Below are positions 41,901-56,900 of a stretch of DNA of 63,297 bases, piece after piece. The stretch comes from Acidobacteriota bacterium. Its GTDB lineage: Bacteria; Acidobacteriota; Holophagae; Acanthopleuribacterales; Acanthopleuribacteraceae. A program made the translations under genes and the position numbers. Position 1 is the stretch's first letter; the number at the start of each line of letters is the position of its first letter. The stretch spans positions 1-63,297 of the forward strand of contig JASJCB010000019.1 in assembly GCA_030066195.1 (NCBI GenBank), in the 5' to 3' direction. The notes below the pieces were generated by a model. That model was not told where the DNA came from. It saw nothing but the letters and a program-made list of their open reading frames with translations, and did no database searches.

Positions 41901-44900
41901 CGATCTCGTCGAACAGGTCGGGGATGGTTCGATCCTCGGGATAGGGCGCCGTGGTGCGGTTGGCGCAGAGTACCATCGCCATGGTCTCTCGTTCGCTCAT
42001 GAAGCGATGGGCATGGATGGGCAGGGCATCGTGGTCGGGCAATCGGCATAGCAGGTTGCGGTACAATTCGGCCATGCGTTGGATGGTTCGATGCGCAAAT
42101 CGACCGGCGTCGTATTCCAGTACGAAGCGCAGGCCGCCGCGGTCGGTGGGGTAGAAGGTCGGGCACAGGTCGAACTTGGTGTCCTGGTCGATCAGGGGCA
42201 GGGGGTCGATGGTCACATCCCGCAAGTGTAAACCGACGGTTGGCATGTTTTGCAGGGAGAACATGATGTTGAACAGCGGCGTGGCCTGCACCGAACGCTC
42301 GGGCGCGCATTCCTCCACCAGCCGGTTGAAGGGCAGGTCCTGGTTGTCATAGGCCTCCATGGCCGCCTCGCGCACCGCTTGCAGCAGGGCTTTGAAGGGT
42401 TCCGTCCGGCTGACACGGGTGCGGATGACGATGGTGTTGACGAAGAAACCGATCAGGTGTTCGATATCGGCCCGATTGCGGTTGGCCACCGGCGAACCGA
42501 TGACCAGGTCCTCGCTGCCGGTCATGCGTTGCAATAGGAGTTTGAAGCCTGCCAGCAGCACCATATACAGTGTGGCCTCGTGGAGGCGACCCATGGCGGT
42601 CAGGCGCTCGGTGGTTTCCGGGTCGAAATGCAGCACCACCTCGCCGCGTGGTCGTCCTGAGCCGGTCGCTATGAAATCGGGCTTCAGGTCCACCATGGAC
42701 GGCGCACCGGCCAGGCGTTTTCGCCAGTAGGCCGATTGGGCCTCCATGCGCTCCTCCGGCTGTTCCCGCTGCCAGACAGCGAAGTCCGCGTATTGGATGG
42801 ACATGGGCTGTAGATCCGGCGTTTCACCCGTCAGCAGCGCGGCATAGATTTCGGTGAACTCGCGGGTCAACACGCTCATGGACCAACCGTCGGAGATGAT
42901 GTGGTGCATGGTGAAGACCAGCATCCAGGCATCGGGCTCAAGGCGTAGCATGAGCACCCGCCATAGGGGACCGGTCTCCAGATCGAACGGCGCGGCCGCC
43001 TCGTTCCGCGACAGATCCCGGGCGGCCGATTCGGCTTGCGACAACGCGCTCAAGTCCACGGTTTTTATGTGTGGGACACCACCGGGCGCAATGACCTGAC
43101 AGCTGTCATCATCTGCCACGCGGAAGGTTGTGCGCAAGGTTTCATGGCGCTCTACCATGGTATCGAAGGCGGCAGCGGCCAGATCGGGCCGGAAGGGTCC
43201 GTTGACCTGGAGGCAGGTGGGCATGTTGTACCAGGAGGATTCCGGTGAGGCCCGGTAGAGGAACCACAGCCGCTCCTGAGCGTAGGACAGGGGCATGCAC
43301 AGTGTGCCGTCGGATCCGGGCAGGCGCGGTGCTATCAGGATGGGATCGATGTCATGCTCCTTATCCAGATAGGCGACCAGAGCCGCAATGGTGGGCGCTC
43401 GGAAGAAGGTTTTCAAGGGCAGTTCCACCTTCATCTGGGCGCGCATGCGGCTGACCACGCGGGTTGCCGAAAGCGAGTGTCCCCCCAATTCGAAGAAGTT
43501 ATCGTGGATGCCGATGGGTTTCCCGGTTTCCAAAACGCCGGCCCAAATGGTGCAGAGTTTCTCTTCTTTCTGATTCCGGGGTGGGTGGAAGCCATGCTCG
43601 GTCTCCGCGCCGTGGCTGCGTGCCGAGGCGATCAGGGCCTTCCGGTCAAGCTTGCCGTTAAGAGTCCGCGGCATGCTGTTGAGCGGCACGAAGGCGTGCG
43701 GAATCATGTAGGCGGGCAGGATTCGGCTCAGCCTGTCCTTCATGTCGGCGACGGACGGCAGGGCGGCCTCCTCGGTTGGGACCGTGAAGGCAATCAACTG
43801 CCCCCGTTCCAGGTCGGCGATGACCGCGCAACTGTCTATTTCGGGCCAATCGCCCAAAGCGCTCTCGATCTCACCCGGCTCGATGCGGAAGCCGCGCAAT
43901 TTGATCTGGTAGTCTGCCCGGCCGAGGAAGATGAGGTTGCCCCGGCCATCCAACTTTACACGGTCGCCGGTGCGATAGAGGCGATCGCCGTGGACCGAGG
44001 CGAAGGGGTTGGGCATAAAGCGCTCGGCCGTTTGCGCGGGTCGCCCGTGATAACAGCGGGCCAGACCGTCTCCGGCCAGGAATAATTCCCCGGAAATGCC
44101 GACGGGTACGGGACTCAGATAAGCATCCAGAACATAGGCTCGGGTGTTGGCAATCGGACGGCCGATAGTTGCCGATCCGCCCGGTTCGCGCAGGGCAACG
44201 GTTGCGTAGGTGGTGCTTTCACTGGGTCCGTAAAGGTCATAGACCTTTTCGGCGGATGTTTGTGTGTAGACCGCATCGACCAGTTCGGTCGACAGCGGTT
44301 CCCCGGCCATGTTGACCACCTTGACGGAGTCGGGGATGAGTCGGGCGGGTAATAACTCGGCAACGGCCGAGGGTACGCTGTTGAGCAGGGTGATTTCACC
44401 GCCGGGGGGTGTATCGGTCAAGGCCAGGGCGTTTTCGAGAATGTAGACGGTGCCGCCCCGACTGAGCGGCAGATAGAGTTCAAAAGCCGAGAGATCGAAA
44501 TTCAACGAGGTGGTGGCCGCCACGCCGGAGAGCAGCTCGTCGGGGTACAGGGTTTGAGCCCAGGTCAGCAGGCTGATGACGTTGCGATGGGTGATTGCCA
44601 CGCCCTTGGGTTTGCCGGTGGAGCCGGAAGTATAGATTAGGTAGGCGGTCTGTTGCGGCAGTGTTCGGGGCAGTTTTACCGGTGCGGAAAGCCGCGGTTG
44701 ATCCACATAAACGATAGGCAGGTCTGTGTTGTTTGCCGCGGCGGTATTGCGGGTGCAGACCATGGCGCGGCATTCCGCGTCTTGCATCAGCAGGGCGAGG
44801 CGTTCAGCGGGATAGGCCGGGTCCAGGGGGACGTAGGCGGCTCCCGCGGCCAGGACGCCCAAGACGGCCGTTACCATGTGGTGCGTGCGTTCAACGAAGA

Positions 44901-47900
44901 TACCCACGCGATCTTCAGGTCCGATTCCCTGTTGCCTCAGTCGGCCGGCCAGATCTTGCGCACTTCGTGTCAACCGGCCGTAGGTCAGGCGGTGCCGGCC
45001 GGCTACTACGGCAACCGCGTGGGGTCGTCGTTCCGCCTGATCGAAGATGAGGCTATGGACGGAGACTTCCCGATCGAACGGCAGCGCGTTGTGATTAAGA
45101 CCGAATAACAGGTGATTGTGCTCCTCGGGATCCAGCATACACACCTGGGAACGTCGGGGGGAGGGGGCGCCGCGGCCTACACTTTGGGCGTAGCCCGCGA
45201 CCAGGTTGGAAAAACGATCGATTAAAGTTTGCGCCGTGGCATGTTCAAACAAAGTCGTGCTGTATTCCAGGGTGCCGCTGAGACCGGCGTCGCGCTCCAC
45301 CAGGTTGAGAAATAAATCGAAGCGGGCCGAGCCCGCTTCCAGGTCCAGTTCGTTGACGGTGACGCCTTCCAATTGGAATTCCCCGGCCGGTGCGTTTTGC
45401 AGGGCGATCATGGCTTGGAAGAGCGGAGGCCGGCTGAGGTCGCGTTCTGGGTTCAGTTCATCCACCAGTTTTTCGAAGGGGATGTCCCGGTGGGTCATGG
45501 CCCCCAGCACGGTTTCCTGCATGCGCGCCACCAGGCGCGAGACGGTGGGCTCCATGCCTGTTTCGTCTAGACCCAGGTTCATACGCAGCACCAGGGTGTT
45601 GACGAAGAAACCGATCAGCTGTTCCAAACCTTCGTGACCTCGTCCGGCCACCGGCGTGCCCAGGCAAATTTCCTCCCGGCCGCTGTAGCGCGAAAGTACA
45701 TCGGCAAAGGCCGTGGAAAGCACGGCAAACAAGGTGGCGTTACCGGTGCGAGCCAGGGCCCTCAGGCCGTCCGTCACGTTTTGGTCCAGACGTAGTTTTA
45801 CCCGACCGCCTTCGAATTGTTGAATCGCGGGGCGTGGATGGTCCGTTGGGATTTCCAGTAATTCCGGCGCGCCCGCCATTTGTTCCCGCCACCAAGCAGC
45901 CTGGGTGCTCATCAGTCCGCCTTTCAAGCGTTCAATTTGCCACAGGGTATAATCGGCGTATTGGAGCGGCAGCGGGGACGCGACAATACGCGCGTTTCGG
46001 GTGGCCGCATCGTAGAACAGTTTCAGCTCGGACATGAGCACCGACATGGACCAACCGTCGGAGACGATATGGTGCATATTCACCAGCAACAGGTTTTCCC
46101 CGCCGCCCAGGCGAAGCAGCCGCGCGGCCAATAGAGGCAAGCGGTCCAACCGGAAGGTGATTTGTGACCACATCTTCATTTCCCGTTCCAGGTTGGTTTC
46201 CATGGCGTCCGGCGGCAAGCCCGTCAGGTCGGTCACCGATAAGTGAAACGGTTTGTGCTCGTGAATCACCTGGCAGGGTTCCCCCCGATTGTCGTGAAAA
46301 CTGGTGCGCAGGATTTCGTGACGTTGAATCACACGGTTCAAGGCTTCTTCCAGAGCGTTGGGGTGCAGCTCGCCGGAGAGGCGATAGGCCGCGGGCATAT
46401 TATAGGTAGGCGACGGGCCGTCCAAGCGATCCAGGAACCACAAGCGTTGCTGTGCAAACGAAAGCGGCAGCGGGCCTTCGGGACGTTCCATGGCAGCGGG
46501 TTCGGTGTCGGTCGATGCCTGGGGTTCCTTGTCCGTAAGGCTGTCGATCAGAGCGGCCATGTCGCTCAAACGGGTATGGTTGAAGAGGTCGCGTAGTTGC
46601 GGTTCCACGCCGTATTCGGCCCGGATACGGCTGACCACACGGGTGGCCAGCAGGCTGTGACCGCCCAGGTCGAAGAAGTCATCTTCGCGACCGACGCGGC
46701 GAGCTTCCAACAGCTCGCACCAGACGCCGGACAGGAAGGTTTCCGTCTCGGTGACCGGCGGGACATGCCCTGTCCCGGCGATGCCGGAAAGCAATCGGGG
46801 ATCGGGCAGGCGCGAACGGTCGATCTTACCGCCGGCGGTGCGCGGAAAGGATTCCAGGAAGGTGAGGTGGTCGGGCACCATGTAGTCCGGTAAAAGGCCG
46901 CTCAGATAATCGTGGAGGCGGGCGACCAGCTCTCGTTCAATTGCGCCCTTCATGGGCCGGTTGGCGGTCGGTTCGCTTGCAACGGGAATCTCCGGCGGCC
47001 ACTGTACCGGCAACGGCGTCTTGTCGCGATGGAAAACGACCGCAAAGGTGGTTACCGCTGCGCCCGGCGGCAACATCAGTTGCGCGGTGTAGCCCGTTTC
47101 CCGGGCGAGCGTCAATATGGCAAAGGGATCGATGCTGTTGGTCAGCGCCTGTTCCGCCTGCACCCAGCCGGCGCCGCGTGTACCCTTCCAAGCCTCGTCC
47201 TCCAAAAGGTCCAGTAAGCAGGCCGCGCGAATGACCCGGGCGTTGGGGATACCGTTTACCGCCAGGTGCTCCGGCCGCTCCTCTGTCAAAATGGTCTTCA
47301 GTCTGTTGAGGTCGGTTTCCTGCCAGTCCCGGGGCGTTACCGGTAGGGGCTTGACGGCGCCCTTGTGCAACATCACATCGTAGCGGAAACAGGTCAACTC
47401 GTTATGGTCCGGACCCTGCTTCAGGAAGACGTCCACGTGGCGCACGCGTGGCTCTACGACCGGCAAAGCATGGAAGTAATCGGGATGCAGCAGCAGTTCA
47501 CTTTCCTGTTCCATGGCCTCACCGAACTGTCGGCGTAATACATCGGCGTTTTCACTCTCCCTGGCTTTGAAGAAGACCACGTCCGCTTTAAGGTGCGGCA
47601 ACAGGCCGAAGTGACGGATATCGCCCAGGAAGATGTTTCCGCGCGAGGGCATGTGCTCCAACACGCGTTCCAGCAGCCGGTCCAAATAGGCTTTGCGGGG
47701 GAAATACTGGACGACGGAGTTCAGCAGCACCAGGTCGAAATCAGCGGGCAGGTCGTCGATCTGGTGGGCGGCGCGGCAATGTAACCGGATTTTGGTTCCA
47801 TCCAATTCCGGCCTGTTCAAGTGATTGCGGATGTGGTCCAGGGCGGATTCAGCAATGTCCAGACCGGTATAGCTTTCGGCTTGCGGGGCCAGCCGGTAGA

Positions 47901-50900
47901 GAAACATGCCGGTGCCGCAACCCAACTCCAACACCCGTTTTGGTTTCAGGGCCGGCAGTCTGGACACGGCATCGTTCAACCATCGCAGCATTTCTTCCTT
48001 GGGAATGGGTTTGTCGTCATAGACGCTGATCCAACCGCTCAGGTTGGTGGTGGGATCTTCCCCGGTATCCTCGCCGTAGATATCACGGTCGAAGAAGCCG
48101 CGCCAGTTTTCGATTTGTTCATGCTGACCGTGGGCCGATTCGGCATCTACATTGTAGTCGGTGTCACGTTGTAGGTAGGCAACCAGGCGGCGCTCGCCTG
48201 AGGTGGTTGTCCAAGGCAGGACCACGGCTTCGCTGACAGCCTCGTGATCGGTGAGGGCCGCTTGGATTTCGGCCGGTTCGATGCGGAACCCTCGAATCTT
48301 GACCTGATGATCCATGCGGCCCAGAAACTCGAGCGTGTCGTTGGGCAACAGTCGGGCCAGATCGCCGGTTCGGTAGAGGCGTTGACCCGGTTTCGGATCG
48401 TAGGGGTTGGGAAGGAACCTTGCGGCGGTTTGTGACGGATCCCTAAGGTAACCGCGCGCTAGTCCGGGCCCGCCCACGAAGACCTGGCCGGGTAAACCGG
48501 CGGCTACCGGGTTCAGGGCGGTGTCCAGCAAATAGACCGTTGTGTTGTTGACGGGACGACCGATGGGGATGGTTCGCCAGGGCCCGGGTTTGGCCTGATG
48601 ACTGGTGGCCAGCACGGTGGTTTCGGTGGGGCCGTAGCAGTTGTAAAGAGACAATTGCGGGCAGTCCTGCATGACGGACGAGAAGTGTTGTGATGAAGCC
48701 GCATCGCCGCCGGTAGCCAGGTGACGCAGGTTGCCCAACAGGTGTCTCTGTTCCTCGGCCGCCAGACGGAACAGCGCGGCTGTGAGGTGGACCCAGGTAA
48801 CGCCTTTGCGGGCGATGGTTTCGCCGATACGCCCGTAAGCATCGTCACCCGGCGGTAACAGCACGAGGCGTCCGCCGTTCAATAGACAGGCCCAAATTTC
48901 CAGGGTGGAGGCATCGAAGGCAAGTGAGGCAGAATGCAGCATGGTCTCGCCGCCCGCAATGCCCAGATAGGCAGCCTGACAGACCAGTCGCAGTACACCT
49001 CGATGGGTGATCTCAACGCCCTTGGGTTTGCCGGTAGAACCCGAGGTAAAGCTGATATAGGCGCGGGACTCGGGTAAGACGAGAGGCAGTAGAGCGGGTC
49101 TTTCGGGTTGTCGAGACATGGCTGTCGGGTCCAACAAACACAGGCTCCGGTCTTCCGGAAGCTTGCCTGACCAGTCGGGATGATACAGCACGAAGCGAAC
49201 TCCGGCTGTCTCCAAAATAGCGGCGTTGCGGTCGGCCGGAGCGTGCGGGTCGAGACCCAGGTAACTGCCGCCCGCTTTCATAATGCCCAGCAGAGCAATG
49301 ATCATTTCCACTGAGCGCGGTACGGTGACGGCGACCACTTCTTCTGTTCTTAAACCATGAACCATCAGGGCGGCGGCCAGTTGTTGCGCGCGCAATTCCA
49401 GTTCGCGGTAATCCAAGGCGACATTGTCAATCACAAGGGCGGTGCGTTCCGGGTGGATGCGCGCACTCTTGTGGAACAGGCTGACAATGGTATCCCCGGC
49501 GGGATAGGCGTCGGTGCCGTGGTTGAGACGTTCCAACGCGGCGACTCTTTCCTCTTCCGCGCCGAGGGTGTAGGCGGTCAAGGGCAGGTTGGCGTCCGCG
49601 GTGACTTCAGCCAATAGACGACTGTAAAGGTGGGAAAGACGGCGCGCGGTCAATTCCGTAAATCGACCCGCATCATATTGGAAGCGTAGAATAAGACTGC
49701 CGTCGGGGTTCTCGTAGAAGGTAGGGCTTAGATCAAAACGGGTTTCCAGATCCGGAGTCTCCACCTGTTTCATGGTTACCCCGGCTATGGTCAATCGGGC
49801 CTCCGGTATATTTTGCAAGGCGAACATGATGTTGAATAGGGGATTGCCCGTGGATTCGCGTTCGGGAGCAAGTACCTCGACAAGATAGTTGAAGGGCAGT
49901 TCCTGATGCGCGTAAGCGCCCAATGTATTGTCGCGCACCTTTTGCAAGAGGTCGCCGAAGTGGCCCACATGGCGCATGTCGGTACGCAGCACCACCGTGT
50001 TGACAAAGAAGCCGATCAGGTGTTCGATGTCGCTGTGATTGCGATTGGCCAACGGCGAGCCGACCACCAGATCGGCCTGGCCCGTATAGCGCATCAGCAA
50101 CAGTTTGAAAGCGGCCAATAGGGTCATATACAGGGTGGCGTCGCGAGAGCGGCCCAGCGATTTCAGGCGCCGCGTCAGGTCCGGTTTAAAGACGCTGATC
50201 ACCTCGCCGAAGGGTCGATTATTGCCGCCGTGTACCATATCGGGCTTGAGATCCACGCCGGTCGGTGCGTCGGCCAGGCGGGCGCGCCACCATCCCAGTG
50301 ATGCATCCGGGTCTTCCTGAATGCGAACGCGCTGCCAATGCGCGTAATCGGCGTATTGAACCGACATGGGCCGCAGGTCGGCCCGCGTACCCGTGTAAAG
50401 CGCGGCGTAGGCGGCGGAGAATTCTCGGGTCAGTACGCTCAGTGACCAACCGTCGGAAATGATGTGGTGCATATTGAAGACCAGAATCCACTCTTGATTG
50501 CCCATCTGCAAGATCATGGCTCGCCAGGGGGGACTTTCAGCCAGGTCGAAGGGGCCGGCTACCTCGTCGTGAATCCGCCGGTCGGCTTCCCCGGCCGGGT
50601 TTGCCAGGTGCATCAAATCGATCACGCTCAGGTTGACGGCGGGGTTGGGTGCGATGCGTTGCAGGGGTCGATCGCCATCCCCGGTAACGAAGGTGGTGCG
50701 CAGGGTTTCGTGACGCGCTGCAATCTGGGAAAGCGCGCGATAGGCAAGATCCGGGTGGAACAAACCGGAGATGCGCAGTACAACGGGGATGTTGTAACGA
50801 GGCGAATCGGGTTCCAGGCGATGCAGAAACCAGAGTCGCTGTTGGGCATAGGACAAGGGGAAGTGAACGACGCCTCCCGGGGTCTCCTCGCGGGAGAGTA

Positions 50901-53900
50901 GGGGGATGCCTTCCGATTCCACCACGGGTGCGCCCACGATGCGGGAGAGGGCGGCAACGGTCGGAGCCCGGAAGAAGTCTTGCAGGCTGAGGTCGGCGCC
51001 CATCTGCTTCCGCACACGGCTGACCACGCGGGTTGCGGTGAGCGAGTGACCCCCCAACTCGAAGAAGTTGTCGTGTACGCCGATGGGCCGATCCAACATC
51101 AGTACCTCGACCCAGATACCGCATAACAGGTTTTCGGTGGGATTGCGCGGGGCGGCGAAAACACTGTTGGAGATGGGCAATGCTTCCTCTGCCAGGTTGA
51201 TCAGGGCCTGTCGGTCCAGCTTGCCGTTGGGGGTCAACGGCATGTCGTGCAGGATGGTGATGGTGGCCGGCACCATGTAATCGGGCAGCGATCGGGAAAG
51301 CGCGCCGCGCAACAGGGACGCTGTAATATGTTTCTCGTTTTCGTCCAGCACGGCGAAGGCCGAGAGTCGATGCCCGCCGTTTTTATCGTCAGCGGCCAAC
51401 ACCACCGCATTCGCGACACCCGGGAACGCCGACAGCACCGATTCAATCTCGCCCAGTTCGATGCGGAAGCCGCGAACCTTGACCTGGTGATCGATCCGCC
51501 CGCAGAAGGATAGGGTACCGTCGCCCAGGCGCCTGGCCAGATCACCGGTGCGGTAGAGACGCTCGCCGGGGATGTTGCTGTAGGGATCGGGCACGAACTT
51601 TTCGGCGGTCAACGCGGGTTGACCCAGGTAGCCGCGACCCAAACCCGCGCCGCCGGCCTGGAGTTCGCCGGGAACGCCGGTGGGGCACAATTGACCACGC
51701 GGGCCGGTAATGTAAATACGCGTATTATCGACGGCGTGCCCGATGGGAACGCGTTCGGGGCTGAGGCCGATGCGCGTTTCGAATGCGGTTACATCAGCGC
51801 TTACTTCCGAGGAACCGTAGAGGTTCAACAGCAAAGCGTCCGGATTGTCCTTGTAGAAACGGTAGCATAGATCGGGGGGCAGAGCCTCGCCGCTGGTCAC
51901 CCAGAACTTGATCTTGTGCAACCGTCGGGCCCAATCGGAATCAGCGGCCATGAAACTCTCCAGCAAGGAGGGCACCAGAACCAGACGGGTGACGCCGGTT
52001 TCCTCCAGGCGGAGCATCAGACGCACGGGATCGCGGGTAACCTCGTCAGCGGCGTAGACCGTGGTTTGCCCGGCCAGGGCGGGTCCAAAGATTTCCCAGA
52101 CCGCATCGACGAAACTGAGCGCGGTTTTTTGTATGCAGAGATCCTCAACTTCAAACGGGTAGACGCGCCACATCCAGTTGAGCCGGTTGATAACGCCGCG
52201 ATGGGTACCCAGCACACCCTTGGGCTTTCCGGTAGAGCCGGAGGTATAGTGGATGTGGATCGGGTTGTCGGCGAAAACCTTCAGGTTCAGAGGCTCGCGG
52301 GAGTGAGCCCCGATGACGGCTCTTTCCTTGTCCATGTAAAGCCGGCGCACCTCGCCGAAACCCGGGTCGGGCGCATTCGTGTCGGTAACCAGCACGCGCA
52401 CTTCGGCGTCTTGGACCATGTAGACCAGTCGTTCGGCAGGATAACCCGTATCCAAGGGCATATAGGCGCCGCCCGCTTTGAGAATGCCGAACAGGGTGAT
52501 CAGCATTTCCGGGGAACGCCCCAACAGCACGCCCACCAGGGTCTCGCGGGTAACGCCCAGTTCGCGAAGGTGACGCGCCATCTGGTTGGAGCGCGCATCC
52601 AGTTCGCCGAAGGAAAGGGTGCCGTGATCGAAGATAGCGGCCGTTGCGCCGGGAATGGTAATGGCGCGGGCTTGGAACAAGCCGTGCACCGTATCGGCGT
52701 GGGGATAGCCTTCCACTGTATCGTTCCAGGCATAGAGCAGGCGTTGTCGCTCGCCGTGGTCCAGAAGGGAGATGTTGGGCAATAATACCCGGGGACCGTC
52801 GTTATCGGCCAAAGCGGCGTAGGCCCGGATCAGATTCAACAGGTGGCGGTGCATGCGCCGTGCCGTGCTGTCTTCGAAAAGTGTCGTGTTATATTCCAGG
52901 AAGCCTTCCAAGCCGGTGTTGGTCTCGCGCAGGTCCAGGCTGAGATCGAACTTGGCGATGTCCGTGCTGCGATCGGCCAGGCTGACCTCCAAGCCGGGAA
53001 GGTTGAAGGCTTCCATGGGCGTGTTCTGTAGCGCGAACATGACTTGGAAAAGCGGGCTGTGGCTGGTATCGCGCTCAGGGTTCAATTCGTCCACCAATTT
53101 CTCGAAGGGCACGTTCTGGTGGGCCCAGGCGCCCAGAGCTGCTTCCCGTACCCGGTGCAGAAGTTCTTCAAGGCTGATGGCCGCGTTGTCGCGTGCGCGC
53201 AGGTCGACGCGGATGACCAGGGTGTTGATGAAGAAACCGAGCAGGTTCTCGAGTTCGGCCCTGTTGCGATTGGCTATCGGGAAGCCGATGGTCAGATCGT
53301 CCTTGTGACTGTACCGCGAGAGAAAATCGGCATAGGCGGCAAGCAACACCATGAACAGGGTGACGCCGTGTTCTTGGGCCAGGCGGTTGAGTCTTTGGGT
53401 GGTGTCCAGGTCTAATGTGACGTTGATCCGGGCTCCCTCGAAGGTTTGCATGATCGGACGCTGCCGATCGATCGGCAGCGGCAGCACGTCGGGCGCGCCG
53501 TCCAGTTCCTCGCGCCACCACGCGACTTGTTGCTCCAACAGGTCGCCGTGCAGCCAGGATCGTTGCCATAAGGTGAAGTCAGCGTATTGAACGGGGAGCG
53601 GCGGGAGCGTGACCGGCTCATCCGTGACGGCGGCCGCGTAAAGGGTTTTCAATTCCTCGACCATCACGCCCAGCGACCAGCCGTCAGTGATGATATGGTG
53701 CTGGTTGACCAACAGGTAATGGGTCTCTCGCTCCACTCGGACCAGGCGAACCGAAATCAAGGGTCCGGTAGCCAGGTTGAAAACTTTTCGGCCGTGGTTC
53801 CTAATCAGCTTGACCAATTCCTCCTCGATCCGGGTGGGCGGCAGAGTGGAGATATCGATTATCGGAAGAAGGTAGGAATGATGAGCGCAAACCACTTGGA

Positions 53901-56900
53901 AGGGTTCACCGTCCTGGTCGATAAAGATGGTACGCAGGCTGTCGTGTCGTTCCGCCATGTGATCGAAGGCGGCTTCGAGGGCGCCCGTATCCAACGGGCC
54001 GTCCAGACACAGGGCCACGGGAACGTTATAGGTGGGGCCGGCGCCTTCCAGGCGGTCCAGGAACCACAAGCGTTGTTGGGAAAAAGACAACGGCAGGGGA
54101 ATACCGGGCTCGTTAAACTCGGATGTGGGTCTGAGCGGGGGCAAGGTGTGTTCGTCCGCGTTGAACAGATGCGCGGCCAGTGCTGCAACTGTCGGTGTTT
54201 CGAAGATCAGACGCAGGGGCAGTTCCACTCCGAAAGTTTCGCGCACTCGGCTGATGACACGGGTGGCTGACAGGGAATGACCCCCGAGTTCGAAGAAGTT
54301 GTCGTCCACGCCTATTCTCGGCAAGTTCAAAACCTGAGCCCAGATGTCGCGAAGGGTTGCTTCGCGGACATCGCGCGGCGCTACGTAGGAGGCGCATCGA
54401 TAGGTTTCCGGGGCCGGCAGGGCGGAATGATCCAATTTGCCGTTGGGCAGCACCGGCAGGCTGTCCATGGTGATGAACAATGCCGGAATCATGTAATCGG
54501 GCAGGGTCTGTTTCAGGTACTCGGCCAGCTCCAGCGGGGTGACATGGCATTCCGGTTCAAACACCACGTAAGCCAGCAAATTTGCGGCCTGGCGGCGACC
54601 GTCGGTGACCACCACGCAACGAGCCACGGCTTCATGTTTGAAAAGTCTGGTTTCGATTTCGCCGGGCTCCACCCGGAAGCCGCGGACCTTGACCTGGCGA
54701 TCGGCGCGGCCAAGGAAGACCAGTGAGGGCATATCCCGGTCAAGCCCTGACGCGTTGCTGCCTGCGCGCGGCAGGTAACGGGCCAGATCGCCGGTGCGAT
54801 AAAGTCGCTTGCCCGGTTCATTGGATAAGGGATTCGGCACGAAGGCGGCGGCGGTCAGTTCGGGGTGGTTCAAATAACCCCGCGACAGGCCTTCGCCGGC
54901 CAGGTACAGTTCGCCCGGCAGGCCCAGGGGTACCGGGTTGAGATGTTTGTCCAGCAGGTAGACCTCGGTATTGTGAATGGGTCGGCCGATGACAACAGGC
55001 CCGCCGGGTGTACGCAGGGCGCAGGTGGAGTAGGTGGTGTCCTCACTGGGCCCGTAGAGGTCGTAGATACGTTGGGCCGAGCTGTGTTTGTAGAGATCGT
55101 CCACCAGTGCCCGGGAGAGAGGTTCCCCGGCCAGGTTGATGACGCGTACTCGGGGCGGCAGCCAGGAGCCGTGAACCAACTCGGCCGCGGCTGAAGGTAC
55201 GGTGTTGATGAGGGTGACCTCGCCGGTTCTCGGGATGTTGGCGCAGGCCAACACGTTTTCCACCAGGAACACGGTGCCCCCCACGCTCAGGGGCAGGAAG
55301 ATCTCGAAAATGGACAGGTCGAAACAGATGGAGGTAGCGGCCAGTACCCCGCGCAGGTCCTTGGGTGAATAGACGCTTTGCGCCCAACTCACCAGCGCCA
55401 CGGCGTTGCGATGTGTCACCGAAACCGCCTTGGGCTTACCGGTTGAACCTGATGTATAGATCAGGTAGGCGAGTTGGCAGGAGTGTGTCACTACGTTCGG
55501 GGTTTCCGCCTTGGGAGTCGGAAGGTCCCTGAGGTCCTCCACATTAACCACTGTAGCAACCGTATCGGCATGCGGCACGTTACGTGTGGTCAGCAGGATC
55601 GGCGCAGCTGCATCTTGGATCATGTGTTCCCGCCGGTCCTGCGGATAGGCAGGATCCAGCGGCACATAGGCGCCGCCGGCTTTCAAAACGGCCAGCATGC
55701 TGACGATCATCTCAACGCGGCGTTCCATCAATAACGCTACTCGCGTTTCGGGCCGGACGCCCAGGGTCAGCAGATGCCCGGTCAGGCGATCGGCCCGGCT
55801 GTTCAGTTCTGAATAGGTGATGTTGCGGTCGCCGAAAACCAGCGCGGTGCCGTCGCCGTTGATTTCCGCCTGTTCTTGGAAACCCTGATGCAACAGGAGC
55901 TCCCGGTCGAAGGTATTGCGGGTCTGGTTGTAGTTGACCAGTAGATGATTGCGTTCTGTATGACTCAGGAAGGGCAACTGGTCCACGGATCGGTCGATAT
56001 GAGCGGCGATTCCTTCAAGTAATAGACCGTAGCGGGCGGCCATGCGCTCCATCGAGGATCGGGTGAACAGGTCCATATTGTATTCCAGGGTAAAGCGCAG
56101 ACGGTCCGAACCGGTTTCGCCGGTGACCAGGGTCAGGTCGAAAGGCGTGGCCTGATGTTCGAAGGAGAACGATTCCATCTCCAGGCCGTCCAGGTTCAGG
56201 TAAACCTCGTCTTCCCCCATGGCAAACGCGCCGATCCCCTCCTGGCCGTACGGCGGCGTGCTCTGGTAGACGAACATTGCCTGGAATACCGGGGAGAAGG
56301 CCGGGTCCCGTCTGGGCTGCAAGCGCTCCACCATCAAGGGAAAGGGGAAATCGCCGTGAGCCAGAGCGGCCATGGCCGTGCGCTTCATACGTTCCAGGAT
56401 TTGATCGAATGACAGGGTCTCGCCCGCATGGCGAAACGTCACCGGCAAGGGCAAGGGATTGACGAAATAACCCACTACATCGGCCAGACCCGCCCGGGTT
56501 CGTCCCATCGAAGGACTGCCCACCACCAGTTCATCCTGGCCGCCGTAGCGATGCAGCAGGACACAGAAGGCCGACAACAACACGGTATGCAGCGTGGTTT
56601 CTTGAGACCGGGCAAGGCGTTTAATCCTTCTTATCAATCGGGCGGGCAGGTAGAAATTGTAGAAGGCACCGCGCTCACTGAGTTCCGTGGGTCGAGGAAA
56701 GTCGGTAGGAATATCCAATACGGGCGGGTCGGCGGGCAGCAGGTTCTCCCAAAATTCCCACAACTGCTCGCCGCGCGTACCGGCCAACAGCCGCCTTTGC
56801 CAGTGGATGTAGTCAGTGTAGCGCAACGCCGGCTTGCCCAGGGGAACGGGGCGCTTCTCGCGGAGTGCCCGGTAACTGACGCCGATCTCATGCATGATCA

